Shown in pieces: positions 46,385 through 54,911 of a DNA stretch of 57,444 nucleotides. Position 1 is the stretch's first letter. The number at the start of each line of letters is the position of its first letter. The stretch comes from Sutterella sp. AM11-39 (GTDB lineage: Bacteria > Pseudomonadota > Gammaproteobacteria > Burkholderiales > Burkholderiaceae_F). The DNA lies in contig NZ_QRLV01000012.1 in assembly GCF_003472385.1 (NCBI RefSeq), positions 1 to 57,444 on the forward strand. Direction: 5' to 3'. The position numbers were made by a program, and so were the translations under genes. The notes under the pieces were generated by a model. That model ran no database searches, had not been told where the DNA came from, and was given only the letters and a program-made list of their open reading frames with translations.

Positions 46385-47341
46385 ATGCGCGCCACATCAA
46401 CAAACATCGTCGCCTGGAAGGTTTTCCAAGCCATCACGAAGACCGGCAGCTTGTCGCGCGCGGCAATCGAGCTGGATCTGTCGGTGAGTAAACTCAGTCG
46501 GCTACTTGCGCAACTTGAAGACGATCTGGGAGAGACGCTCATTGATCGTAGCCGGCATCCGCTTCGACCGACCGCTTTCGGCCAAAAGGTTCTTGCAAAG
46601 CTCAAGACAGTTTTGCCTCTGTGGTGTGAGTTCGAGGACTTTCTCAACGCCGAAAAAGGCTTGCATCACGTGGTGCGCCTCTCAACGCCCGTGGGAATCG
46701 GACGCTTCTACCTCAACAAGCAACTTGCCGAATATCACAAGATCGCTCCGCATATTGTGATCGAAGCTTCAATTGAACAAGGAGTGGAGGCGCTTTTGAA
46801 TCACGAAGTGGATGTCGTTTTTCTTCCTTATCGACCGAACAATCCCTCGCTCAAAATTTATCCGGCCATGCACGCCTTCACCATGCCGGTGGCTTCTCCC
46901 GAGTATCTGCGGCGTTTCGGAACTCCTGCTTCGCCCGAGGACCTTGTTCGGCATACGCTGGTACTCAAGGCCGGAGAAAACTTTCCTCAGGCTACTCATT
47001 TGTTGCTTCGTGATCATAGATGTCCGGTTCAGTGGAAGCACGTGATCTTTCACCACGACATGCTCAACATCAAGGATGCCGTTGTCAACGGCTACGGCAT
47101 CGCGCTTGACGTGCCGCTCGGCATGATCCTTGATGAACTTCGACAGAAAACGCTGGTGCCCGTTCTCAACGGCTGGCACCGTGACTACTGGGACTACAGC
47201 ATCGCCACACGCAAGGAAGACGACCAGCAAACGGCAGTCGGTCGATTTGCAGCTTGGTATGCCAAGCGTGCCACACAGGAAATTGACAGCCGAAGAGAAG
47301 AGGGTTTTCGCATCCTTGGTGTAAATCCTGATTCGCTTTGA
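46385..47341 (+). CDS. LysR-family transcriptional regulator
   Basis: 318 aa from ATG 46385; a TTG at 46343 would add 14 residues, and neither start has a clear ribosome-binding site. The winged helix-turn-helix is at about 5-65 (FQAITKTGSLSRAAIELDLS, then VSKLSRLLAQLEDDLGETLI). The effector-binding domain follows from about 90 (VVRLSTPVGIGRFYLNKQL). Same orientation as, and 118 bp upstream of, the FAD-dependent reductase gene, which it probably controls. The ligand is presumably that enzyme's substrate, which is unknown. Confidence 0.88.
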   Translation: MRATSTNIVAWKVFQAITKTGSLSRAAIELDLSVSKLSRLLAQLEDDLGETLIDRSRHPLRPTAFGQKVLAKLKTVLPLWCEFEDFLNAEKGLHHVVRLSTPVGIGRFYLNKQLAEYHKIAPHIVIEASIEQGVEALLNHEVDVVFLPYRPNNPSLKIYPAMHAFTMPVASPEYLRRFGTPASPEDLVRHTLVLKAGENFPQATHLLLRDHRCPVQWKHVIFHHDMLNIKDAVVNGYGIALDVPLGMILDELRQKTLVPVLNGWHRDYWDYSIATRKEDDQQTAVGRFAAWYAKRATQEIDSRREEGFRILGVNPDSL

Positions 47342-47459
47342 CGGCGTTTTGCAGAATTTGCAAAACCTTTGACCGATTCCGACGGGCTGCCTCGAAAGCC
47401 GTTTCCTACAATCAAAAAATCTGTTGCGTTAATCAGCTCTGATAAGAAGGAGAGAAACC

Positions 47460-48989
47460 ATGCTGATGAACAAACTAAGCCGCAGAGGTTTTGTACAGGT
47501 TTTGACGGCAACGGCGGCAGTATCTGCGTTGCCGAGCTGGGTGGTGGCTTCCACCAAGGTTCCTGCCAAATGGGACGAAGCTGTCGATGTCGTGATCATC
47601 GGTTCGGGCTTTGCTGGTTTGGCGGCTGCTTATGAGGCCAAGAAGGCGGGAGCCACGGTTGCGCTCTTGGAAAAGATGCGCGTGGCGGGCGGTAACTCGG
47701 CAATCAACGGCGGCATTCTGGCCGTTCCCGGTTCTCCTTTGCAAAAGAAGCTCGGCATTAAGGATTCGCCTGAACTCATGGCCAAGGACATGATCAAGGC
47801 GGGCGACGCCATGAACCATCCCGATAAGGTCAAGGCCTTGTGCGAAGCGGCTGTTGAAACGTATCGCTGGACGGTTGACGAACTCGGCGTGCAGTATCAG
47901 GACAAGAACATCAAGCAGGAAGGCGGACATACCGTTCCCCGCAGCCTCTTTACCATCAACGGTTCCGGCTCCGAAATCGTCAACAAGGAACTTGCCGCTC
48001 TTGAAAAGCTCGGCGTCAAACCCCGTCTGCGCACGCTCATGGAAGAGATCATCGTCAATGACGAAGGCCGCGTGGTGGGCGTCAAGATCCGTGAAGGCTA
48101 CCGCTTCCCCAATAAGGATTCCGGCAAGGTGAAGTATCTGGCCGCCAAGCGTGCTGTTGTGCTTTGCTACGGCGGCTTCTCCGCGGACGCTCAGTTCCGT
48201 CAAATTTACGACCCGAAGCTCACGAACAAGTTTGATACGACCAATCAACCCGGTGCCACATCCGAAGGTTGGCGTGCGGCCATGGCCATCGGCGCTCATG
48301 TCATTCAGGCCGATCAGATTCAGATCTTGCCGCAGACCTCTCCCGACGAAAAGGGTTTTGGCATCGGTTTTGCCTGGTCGGGCCATGTCTCTATGTTCGG
48401 TGTTTGGGTCGATGCGACGACCGGCAAGCGCTTTGTGAACGAACTGGCCAACCGCAAGGTGCGTTCGCTTGCCATTCTCGAACGCCTCAACCAAGGACAC
48501 GACTGCTTGGCTATCGGTGACGCCGGTACCGCAGCCTCCTTCGAGGAAATTCGTCCGGGCATGCTCAAGCGACAGCTCGAACGCGGCGTGGTGTTCGAAT
48601 TTAAGACGCTCGAAGACTTGGCCAAGAAGTTCAACATTCCCGTTGAAGCGCTCAAGCAGACCATTGCTGAAGCGAACAAAGCGGTTGACACCAGGAAGGA
48701 TCCGATTGGGCGTCCCGTCAACGCCAAGGCAAAGAAGCTCGAAAACGGTCCCTGGTATGTTGCACGCATGTCGCCCAAGATTCACCACTGCATGGGCGGC
48801 CTCTACACCAACGAAAAGGCGCAGGTCTACCATGTTCAGGGTCATTTGATCCCGGGTCTGTACGCTGCCGGCGAAGCCACGGGCGGTGTGCACGGGGCTG
48901 TGCGTTTGGGTTCCTGCGGTACGGCCGACGCGCTTATCAACGGTCGAATTGCAGGCAAGCAGGCTGCTGCGCAGAAGCCGTGGATGTAA
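47460..48989 (+). CDS. Tat-exported FAD-dependent flavocytochrome c-like reductase
   Basis: 509 aa, ATG 47460 with AAGGAGAG. The N-terminus has a Tat motif (KLSRRGFVQVL, Arg8-Arg9) with a cleavage site near VVAS, so it is exported folded with its FAD. The FAD-binding segment VVIIGSGFAGLAAAYEAKKAG follows near residue 43, split here as VVIIGSGFAGLAAAYE and AKKAG. Then come GGNSAINGG and the C-terminal GEATGGVHGAVRLGSCGTAD. It belongs to the fumarate-reductase flavoprotein/FCC family: reduction of an unsaturated organic acid in the periplasm during anaerobic respiration. No haem-binding CxxCH is present, so electrons must come from a separate cytochrome. The substrate is unknown. Confidence 0.88.
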   Translation: MLMNKLSRRGFVQVLTATAAVSALPSWVVASTKVPAKWDEAVDVVIIGSGFAGLAAAYEAKKAGATVALLEKMRVAGGNSAINGGILAVPGSPLQKKLGIKDSPELMAKDMIKAGDAMNHPDKVKALCEAAVETYRWTVDELGVQYQDKNIKQEGGHTVPRSLFTINGSGSEIVNKELAALEKLGVKPRLRTLMEEIIVNDEGRVVGVKIREGYRFPNKDSGKVKYLAAKRAVVLCYGGFSADAQFRQIYDPKLTNKFDTTNQPGATSEGWRAAMAIGAHVIQADQIQILPQTSPDEKGFGIGFAWSGHVSMFGVWVDATTGKRFVNELANRKVRSLAILERLNQGHDCLAIGDAGTAASFEEIRPGMLKRQLERGVVFEFKTLEDLAKKFNIPVEALKQTIAEANKAVDTRKDPIGRPVNAKAKKLENGPWYVARMSPKIHHCMGGLYTNEKAQVYHVQGHLIPGLYAAGEATGGVHGAVRLGSCGTADALINGRIAGKQAAAQKPWM

Positions 48990-49035
48990 TTGTCTGATTT
49001 CCGCCCGTATCAGGCGGCATCGCTGAAAGAATCAC

Positions 49036-49070
49036 AAAGGGAGGGACAGGCTTTTGTCTGTCCCTTTGTG
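49036..49070 (+). terminator. Hairpin terminator after the FAD protein gene
   Basis: Stem AGGGACAG/CTGTCCCT flanked by further pairing (CACAAAGG/CTTTGTG), about 50 bp after the stop codon. Confidence 0.65.
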
Positions 49071-49110
49071 TGTGAAGCGGAGCTATAGCTGCTCAATAAA
49101 TCGTCAGTCC

Positions 49111-49141
49111 ATTGAAGAATTTTGTTATAAAAATCTTCAAT
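49111..49141. repeat. 31-bp hairpin repeat, copy 2
   Basis: ATTGAAGAATTTT, a short loop, then AAAAATCTTCAAT. It matches 14750-14780 over 31 bp except for a two-base swap in the loop. It lies between the terminator of the FAD gene and the 3' end of the LysR gene at 49203. Confidence 0.6.
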
Positions 49142-49202
49142 GAAGTGGCTAATTTTGATTTTGTCTTCGGCAATGAATAGACAGATTTGTGAAAATCCGA
49201 CT

Positions 49203-50135
49203 TCAGTTGCAAAGCTCGGCGTATATGGCCGGTAGCTCTTTTTTCAAGGTATCAATCAATTCTTTGATGACACGATCTCGTCCGGCGAAGTTTCTCCAAG
49301 CAATCCCGAAGTTTTGTGACGGAAACTCAATGGGCGCATCCAGACAACGCAACGATGTCATTTTGGCAATCGCTTTTGCCGCATGTTTCGGAATGGTCGA
49401 GATGCAATCAGTTCCTTTGACGAGGTAGGGAATTGCAGCGAAGTGAGTGGTTGAAGTACGTACTTTACGTGTTAAACCGATGCTTGCCAGAACATCATCA
49501 ACAATGCCGAAAAGTCCGCTGGCTGAGAGCATGACGTGTTCGTGAGCAAGATAAAAGGGCAACGAAATGGCGTCAATGTCGAGAACGTCCGGATCAATCA
49601 GACAGGCGTAGTTGCAGGATCCCAGAGCAAGAGAGGAGATACCCTCTTCGGTATAGCCGCCGGCAGTCAGAGCGAGATCAAAAGACCGGGTTAGAAGAGC
49701 TTCCGAAACCAAATGGGAGTTCGTCTGTTTGAAATGGATGCGCCCGCATCCAGTAATGTTCTTCGCGAATTTTGAAATGTGCGAGCTGAAAGCCAATTCA
49801 AAATCATCGGATAGCCCAATAATGATTGTGCGTCCGATGTAGTCATTGTCCTGAAGGCGCAATGAAGACTGCACGCAGGAAAGAGAGTCTCTCACAAACG
49901 GATAGATGCGGTCAGCAAAACTCGTGGGGAGCAGCCCTCGGCCTGTTCTCTTGAACAGGGGATCCCTATAAATCCGTCTCAATTCTGCGATTTTGTTAGA
50001 CACTGAAGCCTGGGTTAATCTCAGGCGCTCGGCGGCCTTTGTGGCACTTCTTTCGTCGTAGACAGTCAGAAAGACATTCAGAAGATTCAAATCGATATCC
50101 CTGATATCAGGTTGGCAAATATCAGATGTGTTCAT
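49203..50135 (-). CDS. LysR-family regulator of the TRAP/nitrilase operon
   Basis: 310 aa from ATG 50135; a longer start at 50234 adds 33 residues with poor sequence. The helix-turn-helix (LTVYDERSATKAAERLRLTQ, then ASVSNKIAELRRIYRD) is followed by a substrate-binding domain of the NodD/SyrM-like type (IIGLSDDFELAFSSHIS). Divergent from dctP across 140 bp, the usual arrangement for a LysR regulator and its target operon. The effector is probably the transported acid or nitrile. Confidence 0.88.
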   Translation of the reverse strand: MNTSDICQPDIRDIDLNLLNVFLTVYDERSATKAAERLRLTQASVSNKIAELRRIYRDPLFKRTGRGLLPTSFADRIYPFVRDSLSCVQSSLRLQDNDYIGRTIIIGLSDDFELAFSSHISKFAKNITGCGRIHFKQTNSHLVSEALLTRSFDLALTAGGYTEEGISSLALGSCNYACLIDPDVLDIDAISLPFYLAHEHVMLSASGLFGIVDDVLASIGLTRKVRTSTTHFAAIPYLVKGTDCISTIPKHAAKAIAKMTSLRCLDAPIEFPSQNFGIAWRNFAGRDRVIKELIDTLKKELPAIYAELCN

Positions 50136-50275
50136 TTCTTGGTCTGTGTCAGCTTTAATTTCCTGATAATAAAAGAAGAAAAGACCGAATGAGCCTTGCT
50201 GGCATCGGATCAAATCTTCTGGAAAGTCTAGCAAGACTCTTTCGTTCTTCGAAATATCACCTCTGGGAGGACGTT

Positions 50276-51292
50276 ATGAAGAAGCTCCTTGCCTGCGTTG
50301 CTGCTGCCGTTGCGATGACTTTTACGATCTCTGCGAGTTCGATGGCAGCTCCGATTGAAATCAAGCTCGGTCATGTTTGTCCTGCAACTGGCGATCGACT
50401 GGAAGATTCCGCACAAATTTTCAAAAAGTTTGTGGAAGAAAAATCCAATGGAGAACTAATCGTCAAAACTTTCCCGGCTTCTCAGTTAGGCGGCGAGCGT
50501 GAAATGCTCGAAAGTATCCAGATGGGAACTTTGGAAACAGGCACCATCACAAATGCTCCGTTCTCTAATTTTTTGAAGGAAACTCTGATTTTTGACATTC
50601 CCTTCACATTCACAAAGGCTGAGCAAGCACACAAAGTTTTGGATGGCCCGTTTGGCGACAAACTGCGTGATTTGCTGTTGAAGAGAACCGGGATTCGCTG
50701 TTTTGTCTACGGTGAAAATGGTTTGCGGCATTTCACGACAACCAAGAAAGAAATTCATACGCCCAAGGATGCTGCGGGTCTGAAGTTGCGTGTGATGGAA
50801 AATCCCGCACACATGGAAATGATCCGAGGCATGGGAGCCATTCCGACTGCAATGGCTTTTGCTGAGCTCTATACAGGTCTTGCTCAGGGTGTGTGCGATG
50901 GTCAGGAAAACCCGATTTCGCTGATTCAGTCAATGCGCTTTTATGAAGTGCAGAAGTATCTGATCATGACAGGCCACCTGTACGCCCCGTACCTTTTTGT
51001 CATCAACGAAGATTTCTACCAGTCTCTGAAGCCCGAACATCAGGCCATTCTTCAGGAAGGCGCCAAGCTTTGGAGATCTGAAGAACGAGCCCGCAACGCC
51101 AAGCAAAGCGATGAAGGCATTGAGTTTATGAAGTCCAAGGGCGTACAGGTCATCGAACTGACTGAAGATGAAAAACGTCAGTTCCAGGAAGCGACAAAGA
51201 GCACGGAGGCTCTTATTCGTAAGGAACTCGGCGACGCATTGGTCGATGAATTTATGGCAGCTGTCGACGAAGCCAAAAAAACAATCAAGTAG
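50276..51292 (+). CDS. dctP: TRAP transporter substrate-binding protein
   Basis: 338 aa, ATG 50276 preceded by GGGAGG. The signal peptide ends near ASSMAAP. The mature protein is a DctP-family periplasmic receptor (IKLGHVCPATGDRLEDSAQI, then FPASQLGGEREMLESIQMG), with the conserved arginine in GLKLRVMENP, which salt-bridges carboxylate ligands. First gene of a dctPQM-nitrilase operon. The ligand is most likely a carboxylate, or a nitrile-derived acid given the neighbour. Confidence 0.9.
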   Translation: MKKLLACVAAAVAMTFTISASSMAAPIEIKLGHVCPATGDRLEDSAQIFKKFVEEKSNGELIVKTFPASQLGGEREMLESIQMGTLETGTITNAPFSNFLKETLIFDIPFTFTKAEQAHKVLDGPFGDKLRDLLLKRTGIRCFVYGENGLRHFTTTKKEIHTPKDAAGLKLRVMENPAHMEMIRGMGAIPTAMAFAELYTGLAQGVCDGQENPISLIQSMRFYEVQKYLIMTGHLYAPYLFVINEDFYQSLKPEHQAILQEGAKLWRSEERARNAKQSDEGIEFMKSKGVQVIELTEDEKRQFQEATKSTEALIRKELGDALVDEFMAAVDEAKKTIK

Positions 51293-51363
51293 TTTGTTTT
51301 TCTGTCTCAGCAACCCCACAGCCGGAGTCAATACCAACTCCGGCTTCGGAGAGGAGGGGTGAT

Positions 51364-51858
51364 ATGAACAAATTTCTATTCACTGTCCGTTCAACGCTGA
51401 TACGCATCGAAGAGTTTTTCGCTTCAGTTTTGATGATTGCCATGACGACAGTGATCAGTTACGGCATTTTCGAGCGCTATGTTATTCAGCATGGTGCAGG
51501 CTGGACGGACGAGCTGTCGCGCTATATCAGCATTGCTGCAATTTTTTTCGGTGCGAGCCTGGGCATTGTCAAAGGGGCTCATGTCGGCGTTGAAGTTTTT
51601 GTGAAATTGCTTCCCCAGAGTCTTCAGGCTGTATGTGCTCGACTTGCAAGCCTGATATGCACGGCTTTTATGGGGGTTATGGCTTATTACGGTTTCATTT
51701 ATTTTCTGCGTTTATTCAAAACGGGGCAAGTGACGCCTGCTTTGCAATTTCCTCTTTGTTATGCCTTTTTGGCAGTGCCGGTCGGTTGTTCACTGATGTG
51801 TGCACACTTTCTGATACAGCTGTTATTGACAGAAGAGACGGAGGGCCAAAATGGGTGA
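51364..51858 (+). CDS. dctQ: TRAP transporter small permease (DctQ)
   Basis: 164 aa, ATG 51364 after GGAGGGGTG. Four membrane helices; the conserved region GWTDELSRYISIAAIFFGAS is typical of DctQ. It pairs with DctM to form the membrane part of the transporter. It overlaps dctM by 8 bp. Confidence 0.88.
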   Translation: MNKFLFTVRSTLIRIEEFFASVLMIAMTTVISYGIFERYVIQHGAGWTDELSRYISIAAIFFGASLGIVKGAHVGVEVFVKLLPQSLQAVCARLASLICTAFMGVMAYYGFIYFLRLFKTGQVTPALQFPLCYAFLAVPVGCSLMCAHFLIQLLLTEETEGQNG

Positions 51859-53125
51859 GGTTTTATTAATCGCTTTGGCTGTTCTCATTGTCTTGAATGT
51901 GCCGATCGCTTTTAGTATCGGTGCAGCGGCGGCTCTGGCTATTTGGTTCAACGGTCGCATCCCGTTGTTCGTGGTCACCCAGAAGATGTTTACCGGCATG
52001 GACTCCTTTGCCTTGTTGGCGATCCCGCTTTTCATGATTGCCGGCGTTTTGATGGAGCGCGGTGGAATCTCGCGTCGCCTGATCCTTCTGGCAAAGAACT
52101 GCGTCGGCAACATCTATGGCGGGTTGGGCATTGTCACGATTCTGGCAAGTATGTTCTTTTCGGCGATTTCTGGCTCAGCGCCTGCCACTGTGGTAGCCAT
52201 CGGCAGCATCATGATTCCGGCCATGATCAGGGATGGTTATGACCCGAAATTTGCCGTGGCTCTAGCTGCTGCTGCCGGAACCACCGGCTTCGTGATACCA
52301 CCTTCGATTCCGCTTGTCACATATGGAATCACGATGAATGCATCCATCGGCAAACTTTTTGCCGGAGGCATTGTCCCAGGCATTCTGATGGGCTTGTCGA
52401 TGATGTTGGTTTGCTATCTCATCTGCCGCAAAAAGGGGTACAAGTCGCGCAACTTTGAAAAACTGCGTCCGTTGGCTGCCCTGAAAGAGGCGTCCTGGGG
52501 GATCATGATGCCCGTAATTATTTTGGGCGGCATCTACGGCGGTTTTTTCACTCCGACCGAAGCGGCGGCAGTGGCCTGCGTCTACAGTTTGTTTGTAGGA
52601 CTTTTTATCTACAAGGAACTCACGTGGAAGGATGCCTTCAAGAGTTTCGGTGATGCGGCTGTGCCGGCTGCAATGGTGATGATGATCATAGGCTGTGCGG
52701 CATCCATGAGCTGGATCATGACAACCCAACAGATACCTGTGAAAATCACAACTTTTATGACCGGACTCACGGATTCGACTGCTGTGATGCTCCTGATCTT
52801 GAACATTATTTTGCTCATCACCGGGTGCTTGATGGAAGTAAATGCAGCGGTTATTTTGCTCGGTCCGATCATGTTGCCGATTCTTCTGCAATTCGGCATT
52901 GATCCGGTTCACTTTGGCGTAGTCATGATTGTCAACTTGGCAATCGGTCTGCTGACTCCGCCTATGGGCATCAATTTGTTCGTTGCTAACGGACTCAGAA
53001 AGGATGTTCCGTTCAAAGACGTGATTGTCAACTGCATGCCTTATTTGGCAATTCTGATGTTGGTTCTTTTGGCCATTACGTATTTCCCGTCAATCATTTT
53101 GAGTGCGGCCAACCTCCTTGGCTGA
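51851..53125 (+). CDS. dctM: TRAP transporter large permease (DctM)
   Basis: 424 aa, ATG 51851 within the end of dctQ, with GGAGGG in front. About 12 hydrophobic segments; family signatures include FALLAIPLFMIAG, SGSAPATVVAIGSIMIP and TPPMGINLFVANGL. It carries out Na+-driven uptake of the substrate delivered by DctP. It is followed by the nitrilase gene after 25 bp. Confidence 0.92.
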   Translation: MGEVLLIALAVLIVLNVPIAFSIGAAAALAIWFNGRIPLFVVTQKMFTGMDSFALLAIPLFMIAGVLMERGGISRRLILLAKNCVGNIYGGLGIVTILASMFFSAISGSAPATVVAIGSIMIPAMIRDGYDPKFAVALAAAAGTTGFVIPPSIPLVTYGITMNASIGKLFAGGIVPGILMGLSMMLVCYLICRKKGYKSRNFEKLRPLAALKEASWGIMMPVIILGGIYGGFFTPTEAAAVACVYSLFVGLFIYKELTWKDAFKSFGDAAVPAAMVMMIIGCAASMSWIMTTQQIPVKITTFMTGLTDSTAVMLLILNIILLITGCLMEVNAAVILLGPIMLPILLQFGIDPVHFGVVMIVNLAIGLLTPPMGINLFVANGLRKDVPFKDVIVNCMPYLAILMLVLLAITYFPSIILSAANLLG

Positions 53126-53150
53126 TGCATCTATGTGAAAGGAGTCAATC

Positions 53151-54089
53151 ATGACTGAAAGCGTAAAAGTCGCTGTGGTTCAAGCAGCACCGGTGCTTTT
53201 TAATAAAGATGCAACGATCGACAAAATTGCTGAACTGGTTCCTAAGGCCGCCGCAAAGGGCGCGCAGTTGGTCTTGTTTCCTGAGTCTTTCATTCCTTGT
53301 TACCCGCGAGGCATGAGCTTCGGAGCAAACGTAGGTAAACGAACCGAAGAAGGCCGAAAAGATTTCCGACGTTACTACGAAAATTCCATTGATGTGCCCG
53401 GTCCTGACTCGGATCGTTTAGGACAAATTGCAGCGGACAGCAATGTGTATTTGGTTGTCGGTGTGATGGAGCGTGAATACGGAACGCTCTATTGCTGTGT
53501 TGTTTTCTACGGGCCTGACGGAACGCTTCTCGGCAAACATCGTAAATTGATGCCGACTGGCTCGGAACGCCTTATCTGGGGACGGGGAGACGGTAGCACG
53601 ATGCCGGCGATCAAGACGCCGTTCGGCACGATGGGAGCGGTCATTTGTTGGGAAAACTACATGCCGATGCTGCGTGCAGCAATGTACGGCAAGGATGTGG
53701 CTATTTATTTGGCCCCGACGGCGGATTCCCGCGACACTTGGCAGTCGACGATTCAGCATATCGCCATTGAAGGCCGTTGCTTTGTACTCGGATGCAATCA
53801 GTTTGTCACCAAGGATATGTACCCGAAGGATATCTTGGAGAGAGGGGAACTTGATGGCGAGCCCGATATCATGTGCCGCGGCGGCAGCGCGATTATTGAT
53901 CCGCTCGGACGATATGTCTGTGAGCCGCTCTATAACAAAGAAGGCATGCTGATTGCCGAACTCGACATGGGTATTCGGGCGGAAGGTCAATATGACTTTG
54001 ATGTCTGCGGTCACTACGCCCGCAACGATATCTTCACGCTGGTTGTGGATGAACGAGCCAAGACCGGCTTTGAGACGATCGAAGATTAA
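53151..54089 (+). CDS. Nitrilase (carbon-nitrogen hydrolase)
   Basis: 312 aa, ATG 53151 with AAAGGAG. The catalytic triad of the nitrilase superfamily is present: Glu45 (FPESFIPCYPRG), Lys132 (KHRKLMPTGSERLIW) and Cys166 (VICWENYMP). The IWGRGDGS stretch after the lysine and CWENYMP around the cysteine are typical of true nitrilases (EC 3.5.5), which convert nitriles to the acid and ammonia. No signal peptide, so cytoplasmic. Cotranscription with a TRAP transporter suggests that the imported compound is its substrate. Arylacetonitrilase or aliphatic specificity cannot be decided from the sequence. Confidence 0.9.
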   Translation: MTESVKVAVVQAAPVLFNKDATIDKIAELVPKAAAKGAQLVLFPESFIPCYPRGMSFGANVGKRTEEGRKDFRRYYENSIDVPGPDSDRLGQIAADSNVYLVVGVMEREYGTLYCCVVFYGPDGTLLGKHRKLMPTGSERLIWGRGDGSTMPAIKTPFGTMGAVICWENYMPMLRAAMYGKDVAIYLAPTADSRDTWQSTIQHIAIEGRCFVLGCNQFVTKDMYPKDILERGELDGEPDIMCRGGSAIIDPLGRYVCEPLYNKEGMLIAELDMGIRAEGQYDFDVCGHYARNDIFTLVVDERAKTGFETIED

Positions 54090-54093
54090 CGCC

Positions 54094-54144
54094 AAACTCC
54101 CAGACTACGTGATCACTAACGGTTGAGACAGTCTGGGAGTTTTT
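54094..54144 (+). terminator. Strong intrinsic terminator
   Basis: Perfect 13-bp stem AAACTCCCAGACT/AGTCTGGGAGTTT followed by T residues, directly after the nitrilase gene. Confidence 0.9.
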
Positions 54145-54221
54145 TATGCCCTGCAAATTCAGCAAATCATGGTCCTCAAGTGCGTTGAGGAATACATCTT
54201 TTCAGAATCTTTGAGGGCTCC

Positions 54222-54848
54222 TCAATTGCGGTACCTTCTGCCGGACCCGACCAGAACGCCTTCGATTGAGAAGTCGTCGTATTCGCCCGGGTGAATGACC
54301 GGATAGTTGCCGGAGCTGTTTTGCGGATGCAGTTCCGGTTTACCGTCGACAAATTCGAGCTTTTTGAGCGTGAAGTCCCCTTGCAGGTAGGCGAGAACAA
54401 TGTCGCCGCGGCGCGGTTCAACGGAGCGATCGATGATGAGAATGTCACCCTCGTAGATGCCGGCATCGATCATGGAGTCACCGCGTGCTTCAATAATGAA
54501 AGTCGCATCGCGGTTTTTCACGAAGTAGTCGTTGAGCGACAGGTCGTTTTCGGCATAGTCCGCAGCAGGGGAGGGAAAGCCGCACTGAACCGTCAGGTCG
54601 ATGAACTTGATGCCTTCGGAGTCTTCACCGGGACGAGCGGGAGCCAGTTTCTTGAGCGCCATTGCCCGCTGCGTTGCCGCTTCAAGCAGGGGTCTCATAA
54701 AGTTTGCGCCGCCCAGTGACTTGCAGGTGTCGGCAAGCTTCTTGGTCACGCGAACCTGAAGATTGACATCAAGCAACTCATTGGTCAGACGAGGTCTTCC
54801 AACCGGTTTGTGTTCTTGGGACGAAGGCTGTTTTTTGCTTTTTTCCAT
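54222..54848 (-). CDS. umuD: UmuD-like S24 peptidase with N-terminal RHH-like extension
   Basis: 208 aa from ATG 54848. The C-terminal 120 residues match UmuD: cleavage site QCGFPSPAADYAE (Cys89-Gly90), catalytic Ser125 in GDSM and Lys162 in FTLKKLEF. RecA filaments trigger self-cleavage in this family, giving the active polymerase V subunit. E. coli UmuD has only 24 residues before the cleavage site; here there are 89. Residues 28-63 (NLQVRVTKKLADTCKSL, then GGANFMRPLLEAATQRA) have the beta-helix-helix pattern of a ribbon-helix-helix DNA-binding domain. It may therefore be a self-cleaving repressor as well, by analogy with Acinetobacter UmuDAb. Divergent from umuC instead of forming an operon. 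Confidence 0.85.
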   Translation of the reverse strand: MEKSKKQPSSQEHKPVGRPRLTNELLDVNLQVRVTKKLADTCKSLGGANFMRPLLEAATQRAMALKKLAPARPGEDSEGIKFIDLTVQCGFPSPAADYAENDLSLNDYFVKNRDATFIIEARGDSMIDAGIYEGDILIIDRSVEPRRGDIVLAYLQGDFTLKKLEFVDGKPELHPQNSSGNYPVIHPGEYDDFSIEGVLVGSGRRYRN

Positions 54849-54861
54849 GGGATTCTCGCAC

Positions 54862-54911
54862 TTGCGATTTGTATACGAATAACGTATCCTACCTCAAAAC
54901 AAGATTCGTAT
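54862..54911 (+). promoter_or_regulatory. umuC promoter overlapped by inverted repeats
   Basis: TTGCGA (54862-54867), a 17-bp spacer and TATCCT (54885-54890) form a good sigma-70 promoter for umuC. ATACGAAT (54873-54880) lies in the spacer and its inverse ATTCGTAT lies at 54904-54911, reaching the start codon. GTATAC and CGTAT elements lie in between. No CTGT-N8-ACAG LexA box was found. The repeats are candidates for binding by the UmuD extension. Confidence 0.55.

Noticed and set aside
47475..48893. 472-codon minus-strand frame opposite the FAD protein gene
   Set aside because: Antisense shadow of an intact, motif-complete gene.
54849..54909. LexA (SOS) box between umuD and umuC
   Set aside because: No CTGT-N8-ACAG-like sequence; only the ATACGAAT-type inverted repeats are present.
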